Source: Limanda limanda (taxonomy: Eukaryota; Chordata; Actinopteri; Pleuronectiformes; Pleuronectidae). From it: DNA of 64,000 bases. The stretch spans positions 2,464,619 through 2,528,618 of the forward strand of contig NC_083638.1 of assembly GCF_963576545.1 (NCBI RefSeq). Direction: 5' to 3'. This document shows, in pieces, positions 35,401-46,018 of this stretch. Position 1 is the first letter of the stretch. Each line of letters starts with the position of its first letter. The notes under the pieces were generated by a model, which saw nothing but the letters and a program-made list of their open reading frames with translations, did not search any database and had not been told where the DNA came from. Position numbers and translations under genes: made by a program.

Positions 35401-36497
35401 AACAAAATAAAACCACATGTGCTGTTGTCAGAAGTGAAGACATCAGCAGACACATGTACAGTGCTGCTCTGACCGGCTGTCTGACCTCCAGCTTCTGTTC
35501 TGGATCTTTGTCCACACTGGGGACAGGAGGAGTCTCCTGAAGAACCAGACTGGTCCCAGTATGAGGTGATGCACTGTCTGCAGAACCAGTGTCCACAGCT
35601 GGTGGAGACTGGATCCTTCAGGACGTCCTGACACGAAGCACAGCAGGACGTCTGCTCCTCCTCAGAAACATGACTCCTCTTCCTCTCCCTGTGAAGACAT
35701 TTCCTGATAACTCACATGTCACAGTCACAGGTTCTCATTACTTCTGTCAAGGAGGTTTTGTTTTCACCCAGTATGTTTGTGTGTTGTTTGGTCTGTTCAT
35801 TAGTGGGATTATAAAAAACTACAGATTAGCAGTAAACTTGGTGGAAGGTTGTGGTCTGTGAACCAAATCGGGGGGTGGGGGGGGGGGGTGGGGTTCCTCT
35901 TTCACAGACATGTTCAGAGGACTGATGTTTACCAGTGTTGAATTTGGTGCAGATCCAGATCAAAATGAGTCTCTAGTGGATTTCAAAATGGTTTCATAAG
36001 GAGCGTGTTGGTTCTTGGTGGAGGTCTGAGCTCTTTGAGTGATTCTGAGAGATTAGTCACTAACTTCAATGAAGCTGTGTCCTAATGCAGGGGCCACACT
36101 AGAGGAAACTAGATCCTCTTCAGAGAAGATCACAGTAGAAACAGTCTCTTACTCTGTGTGTGAGGGTCCAGGTTCATTACTGAAGAGCAGAGGAGGATTC
36201 ATGGACCAGTCACTCTTCAGAGACATCCAGCTGAACTCTGGAGACTCTGCTCTCAGTGTCTGGTCCTGACCTCTGCAAACACAAACATGTTTAGATTCAG
36301 AACACATAATTCACGGGTTCAGTCTCTGAAGATTCAGTGTGGAGGTTCAAGTGTTTTTAGCAGGTCTCTTACTTTGTGTGTGAGGGTCCAGGTTCATTAC
36401 TGAAGTTGAAAGGATGTCCCATGGACTGGTCACTCTTCAGAGACACACGGCTGAACACTGGAGACTCTGCTCTGTCCTCTTCCTCATGACCACTCAT
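26276..36497 (-). CDS. NLR-B: NLRC3-like receptor, RING-FISNA-NACHT-LRR
   Basis: Second paralog. Exons in transcript order: 36497-36373 (start), 36272-36153, 35688-35474 (RING), 35257-33457 (FISNA-NACHT), LRR exons 32921-32748, 32267-32094, 29126-28953, 27006-26833, 26452-26276. Phases agree throughout, giving about 1040 codons before the uncertain end. It has one fewer N-terminal repeat exon than NLR-A and one more LRR exon. Introns in the LRR region carry a Tc1 element, an L1 3' fragment and an L2 LINE, yet the exons are intact. Cytosolic immune-sensor role is inferred from the family; P-loop and Walker B residues are unchanged from NLR-A. Confidence 0.92.
26833..27006 (-). CDS. NLR-B LRR exon 4
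   Basis: 174-nt exon coding [43 protein letters not shown]. Its acceptor-side flank is like LRR-2 exons and its donor-side flank like LRR-3 exons, as expected of a recombinant copy. Confidence 0.86.
27241..28845 (+). mobile_element. L2-like LINE, 3' half
   Basis: Codes the end of the reverse-transcriptase protein ([26 protein letters not shown], [24 protein letters not shown]), then a frameshift, then a long 3' UTR ending GGGCTATACAAATAAA and (ATTG)n. Inserted between LRR exons 3 and 4 of NLR-B; the matching intron in NLR-A near 5965 is empty. Confidence 0.82.
28953..29126 (-). CDS. NLR-B LRR exon 3
   Basis: 174-nt exon with acceptor TATCTAG, coding [43 protein letters not shown]. It lies between an L2 insertion (27241-28845) on its 3' side and L1/Tc1 DNA on its 5' side. 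Confidence 0.86.
29480..30192 (-). mobile_element. L1-type LINE 3' fragment
   Basis: Minus-strand reading resembles an L1 ORF2 C-terminus ([20 protein letters not shown]). Its 5' portion may continue past the Tc1 element at 30195-31816, which appears nested in it. Confidence 0.55.
30195..31816 (-). mobile_element. Tc1/mariner element with broken transposase
   Basis: 1622 nt flanked by TA (30193-30194, 31817-31818). Termini begin CATTGCCTTGCATAAGTATT (left) and CAGTGCATTGCATAAGTATT (right, inverted). The transposase is on the minus strand from 31426: paired helix-turn-helix region ([19 protein letters not shown]), first catalytic Asp in VLWSDETK, then [10 protein letters not shown]. An in-frame TGA after SGLYG and a TAA after SAGTG break it, and the last part is frameshifted. 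Inactive. Confidence 0.9.
32094..32267 (-). CDS. NLR-B LRR exon 2
   Basis: 174-nt exon coding [43 protein letters not shown]. The donor flank keeps one end of the piggyBac-like element seen at 10201-10554 in NLR-A, so that insertion is older than the duplication. Confidence 0.87.
32748..32921 (-). CDS. NLR-B LRR exon 1
   Basis: 174-nt symmetric exon after TAATTATAG. It codes [43 protein letters not shown]. It is the counterpart of the NLR-A first LRR exon. Confidence 0.87.
32990..33456. other. Intron between NACHT and LRR exons of NLR-B
   Basis: Unique-looking intronic sequence, partly conserved with 51450-51560 in NLR-C. Nothing else is seen in it. Confidence 0.5.
33457..35257 (-). CDS. 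NLR-B FISNA-NACHT exon (1801 nt)
   Basis: Open along its whole length and the same length as in NLR-A. FISNA motifs ([14 protein letters not shown]), Walker A GVAGVGKT, Walker B IFDGLDE and [11 protein letters not shown] are present. It ends GCTCT|GTGAGT, so the split codon becomes Leu instead of Arg. Differences from NLR-A are scattered substitutions (for example [20 protein letters not shown]), with no indel. Confidence 0.95.
35474..35688 (-). CDS. NLR-B RING-finger exon
   Basis: 215-nt exon with the same C3HC4 ligand spacing as NLR-A ([10 protein letters not shown] ... [10 protein letters not shown] ... CPQC). Acceptor CTTCACAG; the donor GCCG|GTCAGA is again inferred from phase. All eight zinc ligands are present. 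Confidence 0.82.
35869..35896. repeat. Poly-G run (G-quadruplex potential)
   Basis: [23 protein letters not shown] sequence in the intron between N-terminal and RING exons of NLR-B. Another G run is at 7405-7419. Confidence 0.8.
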
Positions 36498-36504
36498 CTT
36501 CAGT
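36153..36504 (-). CDS. NLR-B N-terminal exons
   Basis: Start exon 36504-36373 (ATG at 36497, 7-nt leader after the acceptor) codes [13 protein letters not shown] and one repeat copy ([11 protein letters not shown]). The second exon, 36272-36153 (120 nt), codes a variant repeat ([17 protein letters not shown]). Same phase pattern as NLR-A. The third repeat exon of NLR-A has no counterpart here. Confidence 0.84.
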
Positions 36505-36773
36505 CTGAGTGGAAAAACACTGTGAGCTCAAACACACACAATGAAGCCAGGTACGTAAACTCAGTGTTTCTTGAGTCAACCCTCCTTCACTGTTTCCCTG
36601 TTGTCATGGTAACCTGAGACAGTTGTAGGTGTAATGTGTTGGACTCAGCCGATCACAGCGTTGAGTCAAACTGTTGATTTACTGACAGAAGTTCATCCTG
36701 AATCTTCTTCTCTCTAAAGTCCACGAGTAGAAACTGACCCAGAGTCTGTGACAGTAAAATAATATGAATGCAG

Positions 36774-37165
36774 TGTTTCCCCTACCTACCATTATATTAG
36801 GGCTGCTGTATTTAACCGTGAACGCACCAAGCCTTGCCTCGCCTCCTCAGCCTGAACCCTTATTAACCCCGCTGCGTGATTTCATAATAGCAACCAAATT
36901 GATGTTGTTAAGAAGCTGGTTAGGAAAGGGATGATATTACCAAGCAACACTTAAATCTATCACTGTTGCATCTATTTTCATCGAACATTGTTCAAAACCG
37001 GCAAATCTGACAAGATTTTTATTATAGACGTTCAGCAATGGGAAGATTGCTAGTAGGATCTCAACTTTTGTCTTCTTTCACTTCATGCGCATGCTCCATG
37101 ATGTCTTTAGAGCGATTTCAACCACTCCGCTCCAGCGTTTCCGTGTTTTTGTGACAGGGCTTCGT
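36774..37165. mobile_element. hAT-like fragment upstream of NLR-B
   Basis: Begins CAGTGTTTCCCCTACC, a typical hAT terminus, and interrupts sequence that is continuous upstream of NLR-C. The other end is not clear. Confidence 0.4.
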
Positions 37166-37269
37166 GTCTAAACACTCACCAGCCTCAGACTTCACGTCTC
37201 CTCCCTCTGCTCCTTGAAGTTAAAACAAAGTCAGTCTTTCACTGGCTGCTTCTCCTCTTTACTGGAAAT

Positions 37270-38044
37270 CAGAGGTGTAAAGTAACGAATTACATTTACT
37301 CACGTTTCTGTAATTGAGTAGTTTTTTTGTGTACTTTGTAATTTTTTGAGTAGTTTTTTAAATGGTTAATTTAACTTTTACTTAAGTAGATTTTGACTGA
37401 AGTATTGTACTTCGCTACATTGGAAATTACATCCGTTACTGAGTAAAAAAAAAAACATAGTTCAAGGCGCAAGGCAATTCTCACTGCAGTGGTAGACAGT
37501 GTTGTGTGCGAGGCAACCCTGCCAGTAGGGATCTTTTCCGTATTATTCAGGAAGTGCCTTTTCAAAATAAAAGAAACCATTTCAAAATAAATGTATCAAA
37601 ACTTTGATTTGTTGTTCCTTTTGTTTGCAGGGTATGAGTAAATAAACAGGGGAAATTAGCAATAATAAAACAAAATAAAAAAACACATATATTTTAGTAA
37701 TTGATACATATGAAGTACAGATTAAGGCAAGGGGTAGTGATGGATAAAGTTTTCTTTAAAAAACAAGTTAAGTCTTTCAATCTCACTTTCCACCTTAAAA
37801 CTATGAAATGAACTGAACTATGAACTAGTTCAGAATTTAAGTGGTGAACTATGAACGTGAACTATTCAAGTTGTTGGAAGTAACTAAATAACTTTTACTT
37901 AAAGTACATATTAAATGAACTACTTTTTACTTTTACTTGAGTAGATTTTTAGATGGGTACTTTTACTTTTGTACTTAATTAAATTTCCTCAAAGTAAAGG
38001 TACTTTTACTTGAGTACAATATTTCAGTACTTTGTACACCTCTG
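37270..38044. mobile_element. hAT-type MITE
   Basis: Ends CAGAGGTGTAAAGTA and the inverse of CAGAGGTGTACAAAGTA. Flanks CTGGAAAT and CTGAAATC look like a decayed 8-nt duplication. Subterminal ACTTTTACTT repeats. No transposase. Confidence 0.7.
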
Positions 38045-38053
38045 CTGAAATCA

Positions 38054-38112
38054 CGTGTGTGTGTGTGCGTGCGTGTGGGCTAGTGTTAGTGTGTGTGTGT
38101 GTGTGTGTGTGT
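38054..38112. repeat. (GT)n microsatellite, interrupted
   Basis: GT runs broken by GCGTGCGTGTGGGC; immediately beside the hAT-type MITE. Confidence 0.9.
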
Positions 38113-38490
38113 ACTCAGAGTATGTAGGAGATGTACTATTGTACAAGTACAATACTAAAGTGCCCTTTCATGTAATACTGGTTTATATAATTTGTAAATC
38201 CACCAATAAACATGCATTGCAATAAACATCGACTTTGTGCTAATGTCATAAAGGCTGGAAATGAATTACAGAACTTTATAGACAGTAACTTTGATAGAAC
38301 ATCAGTCAGCAGCTTGAAGCAGCACTCTGTATCTCCACTCAGTTCTACGGCTTTGTGCCCAAATGAAGGTCAAACACAAGCTCTTCAAGTTTATATTGAA
38401 TTTAAAACTCACACAAAACCAGTATAAAGTTAAAAACTACATTTATAGTGTTATTATATAGTATAGATGTTTTAGATTTATATATATATT

Positions 38491-38741
38491 AGGGCTGGGC
38501 AAGTTAACACGTTTTAATCGAGTTAACTCAAGTGATGAGTTAACTCGATTGTTTATCCGCCAATTATTTTCTTTTTTCCTGTTCTGCAGCAGTCACCAAC
38601 AGACTTTCACAAAATAAAAGCCTGACTTTCACAATAAAACAATAAATAGTCAAACCTGAGTTAATGCTAGAAAAAATAATTAATCGAGTTAACTCATCAC
38701 TTGAGTTAACTCGATTAAAACGAGTTAACTTGCCCAGCCCT
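38491..38741. mobile_element. Palindromic MITE with ~60-nt arms
   Basis: Begins AGGGCTGGGCAAGTTAAC and ends with the inverse. Arms also contain GAGTTAACTCAAGTGATGAG and its complement. A TATATATATT / AATATATATA flank extends the palindrome. A hairpin would form with ~60-nt near-perfect arms and a ~130-nt loop. Confidence 0.8.
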
Positions 38742-39138
38742 AATATATATATGTGTGTACCTGGGTCTGCAGGTCGATGTTTCTCACTCCTCAGCCAATG
38801 AGTCCAGAGCTTTACTGGGATCCACAGTGAAGACTCTCCACTGGTTGGTGACCACTGCTGTAACGTATGATTGTGAAAACACGTTCTGTTATTAAACACT
38901 AGATGAACAGATGTGATGAAGATAAAAAGTGAAACTGTGAGTTAACTCTGTTAATTAGTCCTTTGAAGGCTCTTTCTTCCACAGTTGCTGTTCACATCTG
39001 TCTCTGGGATCCGATCACATGACGTCTGTCACCAGGTGTGAACTGACAAACTTAGAGTCATGTGATCAGCAGACGGATGTTAACAGCAGGTGTGAGAGTG
39101 AGACTGTAAAACTTTCATAAAGTTGTGTTCACACTCAC

Positions 39139-39240
39139 CTGCTCACTTTTCTTCCTTCTGCTCGTCCAGGTGGAAATGGAGTCTGACCGCTCCCTGTTCT
39201 CAGGCTCCTCCTCCGTGTGGAACCAGTTCACTCTTGAAAA
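39139..39240 (-). other. Candidate 5' untranslated exon of NLR-B
   Basis: Duplicate of the block at 17979, ending GCAG|GTGAGTGTG. A second candidate leader donor for NLR-B (AGGCTG|GTGAGTG) lies at about 37178 and matches the one upstream of NLR-C. Confidence 0.35.
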
Positions 39241-39374
39241 CAACCAGTTCAAAGTCCAGTTCATACATATGAATATGCACTGGTTGATGTTCACAGTCCA
39301 TTTTTATTGGGATGGTTATGATGTAGATAACAGACTTATGATCAAGTATTTAATTAATAATTTATGGTGTTGGA

Positions 39375-39376
<2 letters not shown>

Positions 39377-39408
<32 letters not shown>
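39377..39408. repeat. (AC)n microsatellite
   Basis: Long CA run upstream of NLR-B. Another at 40543-40572 inside the Harbinger-like element. Confidence 0.9.
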
Positions 39409-40178
39409 CTTTTTACCACACACACAGTTTATTATTCTGCAGGAACTGATTTACTGTGATGAACTGAAACGTGAGTATTTAACGTCACATTTGCATTTGA
39501 AGAGCAGCTGTTTTAAGTAGCTTACGTCTCCTCAAGCTCTTTATTCAGAGTATTGATGTTAACGTGTTACAGTAGACAATAGAATAGACAGTCACATAGA
39601 GAACCGGAGGCTGATGTCCACCTATTTCCTGAGATGAAGTGAAGTGATTATGATCTAATGAACTCTGAAGTAATAAACTTTTATTTGTATGTAACATGAG
39701 ACAGAAGTGGAATCCAACCAGACTGAACTCTGAGTCATCACTTCAACACTGACTCCAGGTACAGACCTGTTTTCATAACTTACAAACAATCCAAGCAAAG
39801 TACTGCACATAATGTATTAAATGATATAGTATGCAATACTTTTAATGTGGAAGAACTCCATACTGTACATTCATTGTCTTGGTAGTGTACAGTTTAATCC
39901 AAAACCATATTCAATTCCATAGTTGAATATCCACGGGAAATAAGGATACAAACTTTGTTCATAAGTAACACATCCTCTACAATAATACCAGACTTTTATG
40001 TTTCCTGTCATTTTATTAGGGACGGACGAGCCTGAAGGACGCAGCTGTGCTGACCGTGTTCTGTCTCTTATGGTTAAGAAGAAAAATAAAACACAGGTCA
40101 TCTTTAGTTAAGGGAGGAAAACATGAAGTGTTGTGCAGATGAAGCTGGTGCAGGTCGTCCTCATGTTGACCAGCCTGA

Positions 40179-40998
40179 CGCCGGCCACACACCGGACGCG
40201 TAAGCGTCGCGTAAGCGTCGCGTAGATCCCTAGCACGCTGGGGCCAGGCTGCACACCGGACAGGCTGAACTCCGCGGCGGTCATCCTGCGATTCCTCTCC
40301 GTGATCACACATACAGCTGATATTTGTCATTAACTGAAACGGTGTCCCAGCATTTGTCCTTTTTAATGTTGTCTTTAAACAACACGGCCGAGGATCGTAC
40401 AGCTCACTGTACTACTTCTCCACTTCAATTATTAATTTAATGTCATCCATCTTCAAGAACTTCTCCGCTGTTTGCTCCGTTCAATGTCGGGTGTCGAGGG
40501 TAAATTACGTATTCTCCACTCAAGCCTATGTGGAGAGTACGTAGACACACACACACACACACACACACACACCTCTCTCTTTCTATCTTTATGACTGCTT
40601 GTGTGTCTGTATGGAGGGGCAGAGGGGGACATTTAATAATGTGATTGGTAAAATTGGTAAAATTAAAACTCCAGGACAACAGAAGGGGAATACAAACTAT
40701 GGGATGCATATTTTATCATTTATATAATATAAAATATGTCCCCAATATCGTTTAAAATCATTTTTCACTGTGTTTCCCGGAGCGCTACGCTCGCGTCAAG
40801 CGCAAAAAATAGACTCGACGCCGAAACGATCGCTGCACGACGCGAGGCACTTTTGGTGCAGCGCTGCACTTCAGCGTCCGGTGTGGCCGGCACAAGGGAT
40901 TAACGTGGGAGTGGATGGGAGTCAGCTGTTATTTAAGGCATGACGGTGCGCCTACGCGACGCTAACGCGACGCTTACGCGTCCGGTGTGAAGCCGGCG
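40179..40998. mobile_element. Non-autonomous element with ~47-nt GC-rich terminal inverted repeats
   Basis: Ends CGCCGGCCACACACCGGACG and the inverse of CGCCGGCTTCACACCGGACG; arms continue with GCGTAAGCGTCGCGT on both sides (about three mismatches in 47). Flanked by TGA at 40176-40178 and 40999-41001. The paralogous site near 19078 (GCCTGAAGC) is empty. A 3-nt target duplication suggests the PIF/Harbinger or IS4EU-type group. No full transposase. Confidence 0.78.
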
Positions 40999-41085
40999 TG
41001 AAGCTGCTGATCTCCACCATGTTGCTGCTGAGGATATCGGGTGCTGCAGTGCTTCAGGTAGTGACAAGAAGAAACTCACTATAAA

Positions 41086-43730
41086 GGAACTTTGGTGAAA
41101 TCTCAGGGCACAAGGTCAATGAGGGGAAATCAGAAGCAATGATGATCACAGGAGACCGGCCCCGACAGTTAGATGGAGAGACGGAATTCAGACGGACAAA
41201 AAAGGGCTTTAGGTTCTTTGGGGCCATTATGAGTCCTAACTCTTCATCATTATACTAAGCTGTTGTGCAGTAATGCTTTAAAAGTGATACCAAAAAATGG
41301 TGTGCCTTTCGGCATTCAATAAATTTGGTTATCAAAATAAAAACTGAAATATTAATATTTAAAATATTAATAATAAAGCATAACTTTAATTGGTTAAGGT
41401 TATCTCGGGGCACCACCCTTCAAAGGAAGGGAAAAGATATCCAATTTATTGATTAAGTCTCATAAAAGTACTAACTACAAATTTGGAACTCTTACTAACA
41501 ATTAAATTAATAACTATATCAAATTTACCATCTAGATAGCAAGCTAAGTAGAAGGATATGGAGTTCTTGACAGTGTAGAGGTTGGCAAAATCCACTTATG
41601 CAACATCAATGAAAGAACATTTGTAAAAGAAAAACATTTATATGAATATAATAAAGTATAAAAACACAAATTACTATCAACGTACTAACTAAACAAAGAT
41701 GTGTATGTGAGTATGTGTGTCTATGTAAATCAGGGTGCTCTCAAAATGGCGGCTGACCAAAAGTTCACACCTTCCTCAGCATGCTTTCAAAATGGTCACG
41801 GGCCACGCGAAAGTTATCGCCCCCCCCCACTCCTTCTGAAGTGGTTTAATGACCGGTAGAAGATTTAATTAGGTGAGGTGATATGCGTTAGTCTGTGTTG
41901 GTGCTAAGTAAGACAAAGAGTGTAGACTGAAATTTAAAGAAAGACCGTGAAGAGCTTTACAAACTAACCTTACTTTCGAATAACTTATAACCAAAATATC
42001 AAAACACATATCAAACTTATAAACACCACAAAGAATCAAATAAACTGTCTTGCTTAGCCTAGTATAATCATTAAGCCCGGTTGTGTTACTCTTCCTTTGA
42101 AAGGGGAAAGAGGTTTCAGTTCAGTTTGCAGTTCTGTGAAGTCTTCTGGCTGGTCATATGTTTTCTGCCTTCGCGGTTCTGTTGAGCTGAGCAGCTCAGA
42201 TGCTGGTTGAATCTTACCTGCTGGACATCAAGTCGCTGCTCGGAGTTTGGTAGAGCTTGAGATGCGAGGAGGTTTCCTTAGTGAGATGAGCTGGAAGCTG
42301 CACCTCTGTGCTCCTCTCGTTGGATGCAAAGAGGAGATGCGAGCTGGATGAATCAGGTTTCTCCCCTCACCGATGCAGGAAGAGAGGCTGGCAGCCTCCT
42401 CCTTGGAAAGTTGGTGGAAAGAGATAGAGGAGGGGGAGACCTGGCCTTATATTGTGACCAGAGTGACCAATTGGAGCTGACCCTGGTGACTTCTTCACAC
42501 CTCTGAGTGAAGTTGTCCGGAACAAAAGACATGCAGCATCCTGGGAGACGAAGTTCGGGAGGATTTCTCAAGAACAAAGAACATGCTGTTTTCAGGCTTT
42601 GATTACCATGTAGGCCGAAGAGAAGGCCTGTGGTTTCGCAAAAACCATGTCCCAACAAAGCTTATCTTGAGGAACTAATTTCTCAGATAAGAAATGACCT
42701 ACAAAGATGGGGGATGCTCCTCCTATCTTCAGTGGGTAGAGTGGAGACCACCAGGATCAATGTATCACCAACGATGCTGTTTCTCTTTCGCTCGCTTCCT
42801 ATCACCGTCCAAGTGTCGACATTCAAATTCCTGGACAGGCTTATTTCTGAATTCATATGTCAGAATAAAAGGTCCAGATTAAGACTGAAAGTCCTTCACT
42901 CAGACAAAGAGATGGGGGGGGGGGGCTTAGCATCGCCCCATTCTAGAAGCTAGTACTGGGCATCACAACTTTGAATATTGATCTCATGGATGAGGGTCGA
43001 TCTGGAAACAAAATGGGAACATATAGAACAAAGCTCTGTCACTAATACATCAATTTCGTCCCTCCCCTTCGTGGAGGCAAAAGTACAGGAAAATTTAAGA
43101 TTCTAAATGAGTGGGTAAAACATATCCTAAATGTTTGGGGCGAAGATGAGAAATTTTTGAATTTGCGGTTGTCGTTATCTAGGGCAACTTAAATAGCTTC
43201 TATTAGCGACTTTCTGCAAAACAGTGGTTTCTGTGGGGGGGCAAGGAAAGGTCAGACCACGATATACCAGCTACTTGAGGGAACGACTCTCAGGCCTTTC
43301 TCACAACTTCGGATCCAATATAGAATTTTGCCTAATGAGGTGCTCAGATATTTTCAAAATACGACATTATTTGACTACACATGGAATGAGATGGAACTAA
43401 AAGATTACAAACAGATTTTGAACAGTACTGGATTGATGTGGTGGAGAATGAGATATTTAACCACTGGTAATAGCTATGACAATAGGTCTAGCCCCCTCTG
43501 CTGGAGAGGATGTGGAATAACAGGAGAATTCTCACACATCTTTTGGGATTGACCGAAACTACGAGTATTCTGGAAGAAGGTAATGACTGAAATTGGAGAG
43601 ATTTTAAAATGTTGAAAATATTACTTGAACTACAGGGGCTGGTTTTATGGAACATACCCTCAAGTGGGTTGGGAAATAACTAAATGTATATGTGCAGAGC
43701 CCTGGTGTTAATAACTCATACCATGATTAT
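41086..43730 (+). mobile_element. L1-type LINE, split by a solo LTR
   Basis: ORF2 pieces on the plus strand: SGHKVNEGKSEAMMITGD and KGFRFFGAIMS before the LTR; then NDLQRWGMLLLSSVGRVE, LPITVQVSTFKFLDRLI, and CWRGCGITGEFSHIFWD. Broken by stops and deletions. Related to the copy at 20195-22080. Confidence 0.8.
41261..42657. mobile_element. Solo LTR, TGTTG...CAACA
   Basis: 1397 nt beginning TGTTGTGCAG and ending TGTCCCAACA, flanked by AAGC at 41257-41260 and 42658-42661. It interrupts the L1 ORF2 reading cleanly. No internal retroviral genes, so a recombined LTR is likely; family not identified. Confidence 0.62.
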
Positions 43731-43734
43731 TATT

Positions 43735-44450
43735 ATTTTATCTACATTTATGAATAAATGTTGATGATTGTTATCTTGTTGTCCGATGTTGTATAAACGC
43801 TGCACATGAAAGAAAGTTTTTCATGAAGTCATTGAACTGATTAGATCTGATGAGTCCAGACGTTTTCATCTTCTCAGTGAAGCAGAGCCGCAGGCTCCCG
43901 GCTCCAAACCAATTATCTATGTTTCTAAACGTCTTTCACCCACAGACTCACACCTCTTTACATCAGAGTCATTAGGTGAAGCAGGTTATTAAACAATGTA
44001 CATGTCAAACTTCACTATTTGATAAATAACGTGATTAAATTAACTTTAAACAGAAAAACAACCTCAGCTTCTCATTGGGTGGAAATATTTCAGTTTCTTA
44101 TTTCATCTGAAAAAGTTCTTCACCTCGTCATTTTCTTTTCTTCTTTATTTACATCGACTCTTAGAAATCACTGTTGACTTTATACTTCAATGTACTGAGC
44201 ATCTTATTTACAGCCTGGTCTCATCAATCTGTGTTCGGATAACACAACTTTACACTTTCTGATTCCCTGCAGTGCTCATGGTTTTCACCTGATGTCTTTA
44301 GTTTTCACCACAACATGCTAACACGCTGCCGTCAGCAGGATCAGGGGGAAACTGTTTAAAATATAAGAAGCTTGTCTGAACTAAGCAGTTATTTATTTAT
44401 AACAGCGACTGCTCACAGTTTCATGTCCCGACCAGTAAATATAATGTCAC
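43735..44450. repeat. 3' flank of unit 3
   Basis: Combines a copy of 1590-2016 with a copy of 3700-4050, without the 520-1530-type block between them. It is cut at 44451 by an L1 insertion. Confidence 0.6.
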
Positions 44451-46018
44451 TTTTTTTTTATTCTTTAACTTTTTTTATTTAGTTTTCAATATGCATTTCC
44501 AGACAGTTACTTTGTTTGTCCATTTTTCAACTGTATATATTATTGGTATACATGATATTCAGATACAGTGTACAATGCATAGAAAGAACAACAAACATCA
44601 AATAGAGAAAAAGAGGGGGGATCAGAATAAATGATTGATTACGTATATAATTAATTAAATTTAAAAAATAAAGCCAGGGATGTAGAAAAAGTAATTGTCC
44701 CCTCCTGAATGTAGTATCATTGGTGCTATATATGCTTTTCAGAGAGGATGGTGTATAATGTGTGTGAATAGGGAGAGTTAACAGATAACCGTGCAGCCAG
44801 AGGCCTGAGCAACATAAATTATTAACTCTCATTGTATTAATAACGCTGAGACAGGACACGATCGTTTAGTAAAGATAGACTTTTGGAGCCTTAATGAATA
44901 TGTGATTTGGTCCCTTTGGTAGATGTCCCATACTTTTTGCGTCCATATATTGTATGTTGGTGGGTCTGGTTTGAACCATTTGATGGTTATACACAACTAA
45001 TTTTGAAAAGAGATAAAGAGCAGCCTTGTCTGCAGCCGCGTTCCTGTGTGAATCTTTGTGATCTATATCCATTAACTTTAACAGCTGCCTATGGTGATGA
45101 ATATAATATTTGTATCCAATTTAAAAAGTTTTAGTGTTTGGAATAAATATTGCTATGATACCCGGTCAAATGCTTTTTGAGCATCTAGGGACAAAATCAT
45201 TGATTCTGATTTCTCTTCTTTTTGATGGGATATAATGTTTAATAAGCGTCGTAAGTTATCACCATAGTATCTTCCAGTGATGAATCCCATCTGATCCAGG
45301 TGGATAATTTCAGTGATTATATGATTGACTTTTCTTGCTAAGATTGCTTTTAGAATGAGCAGATCCCAGATCAGCAGTGATATCGGTCTATAGGATCGGC
45401 ACTCTGTGGGGTCTTTACCTTCTTTATGAATAACCACTATAGCGGCCTCTTTGAAATACGGTGCCATAGTTTTAGATTTTAATGCATGGTGGTATGCTTT
45501 TAGCAACAGTGGTGAAAACATATCCTTAAAGGTTTTATAAAAATTCATGAATATATCCGTCTGGTCCTGGGCTTTTATTATTTTTGAGCATTGAGATAAT
45601 TTGCTTGATCTCCCATTCCTCAATAGACTCATCTAATTCCTTAGATGCTGGTTCTGTCAGTTCAGATAATTTTATAGGGTTTGGAACTCTGTAGGTTTGG
45701 CATCAGCAGAGCAGGTATCTGTATTTTGTATAAAAATTCGTAAAACTCAGCAAAGGATTCTGCTATTTTACCTGGTTTTGTAACAAACGTTTCTTTTGAT
45801 TTTATTTTTTTTCTTTTCTGATTTTACGTCCCTCAATTTTATGCAATTGTAGGCTGTTGAGTTCTCTCCAGGTTGCGTTTAGGTCATTGAGGAGACTGGC
45901 CCACGCTGATTCTCTCTGTTTAGCCTCTTTTCCTCTTCTCCTAGCACATGTACATGAAATAATACGGCCTCCGATGTATTCTTTGGCGCAGTCCCACAAT
46001 ATAAGAGGTGTCATTTCA
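44451..46018 (-). mobile_element. L1-type LINE fragment
   Basis: Minus-strand ORF2 pieces: EAAIVVIHKEGKDPTECRSY, YRPISLLIWDLLILKAILA, HLDQMGFITGRYYGDNLR, SLDAQKAFDRVS, and upstream ARRRGKEAKQRESAWASLL. It replaces about 90 nt of the unit-3 flank, which is continuous in units 1 and 2. A T-rich start (44451-44480) fits a minus-strand A-rich tail. Confidence 0.8.

Noticed and set aside
42353..42658. 101-codon minus-strand ORF
   Set aside because: Within the solo LTR 41261-42657; no known retroelement protein motif.
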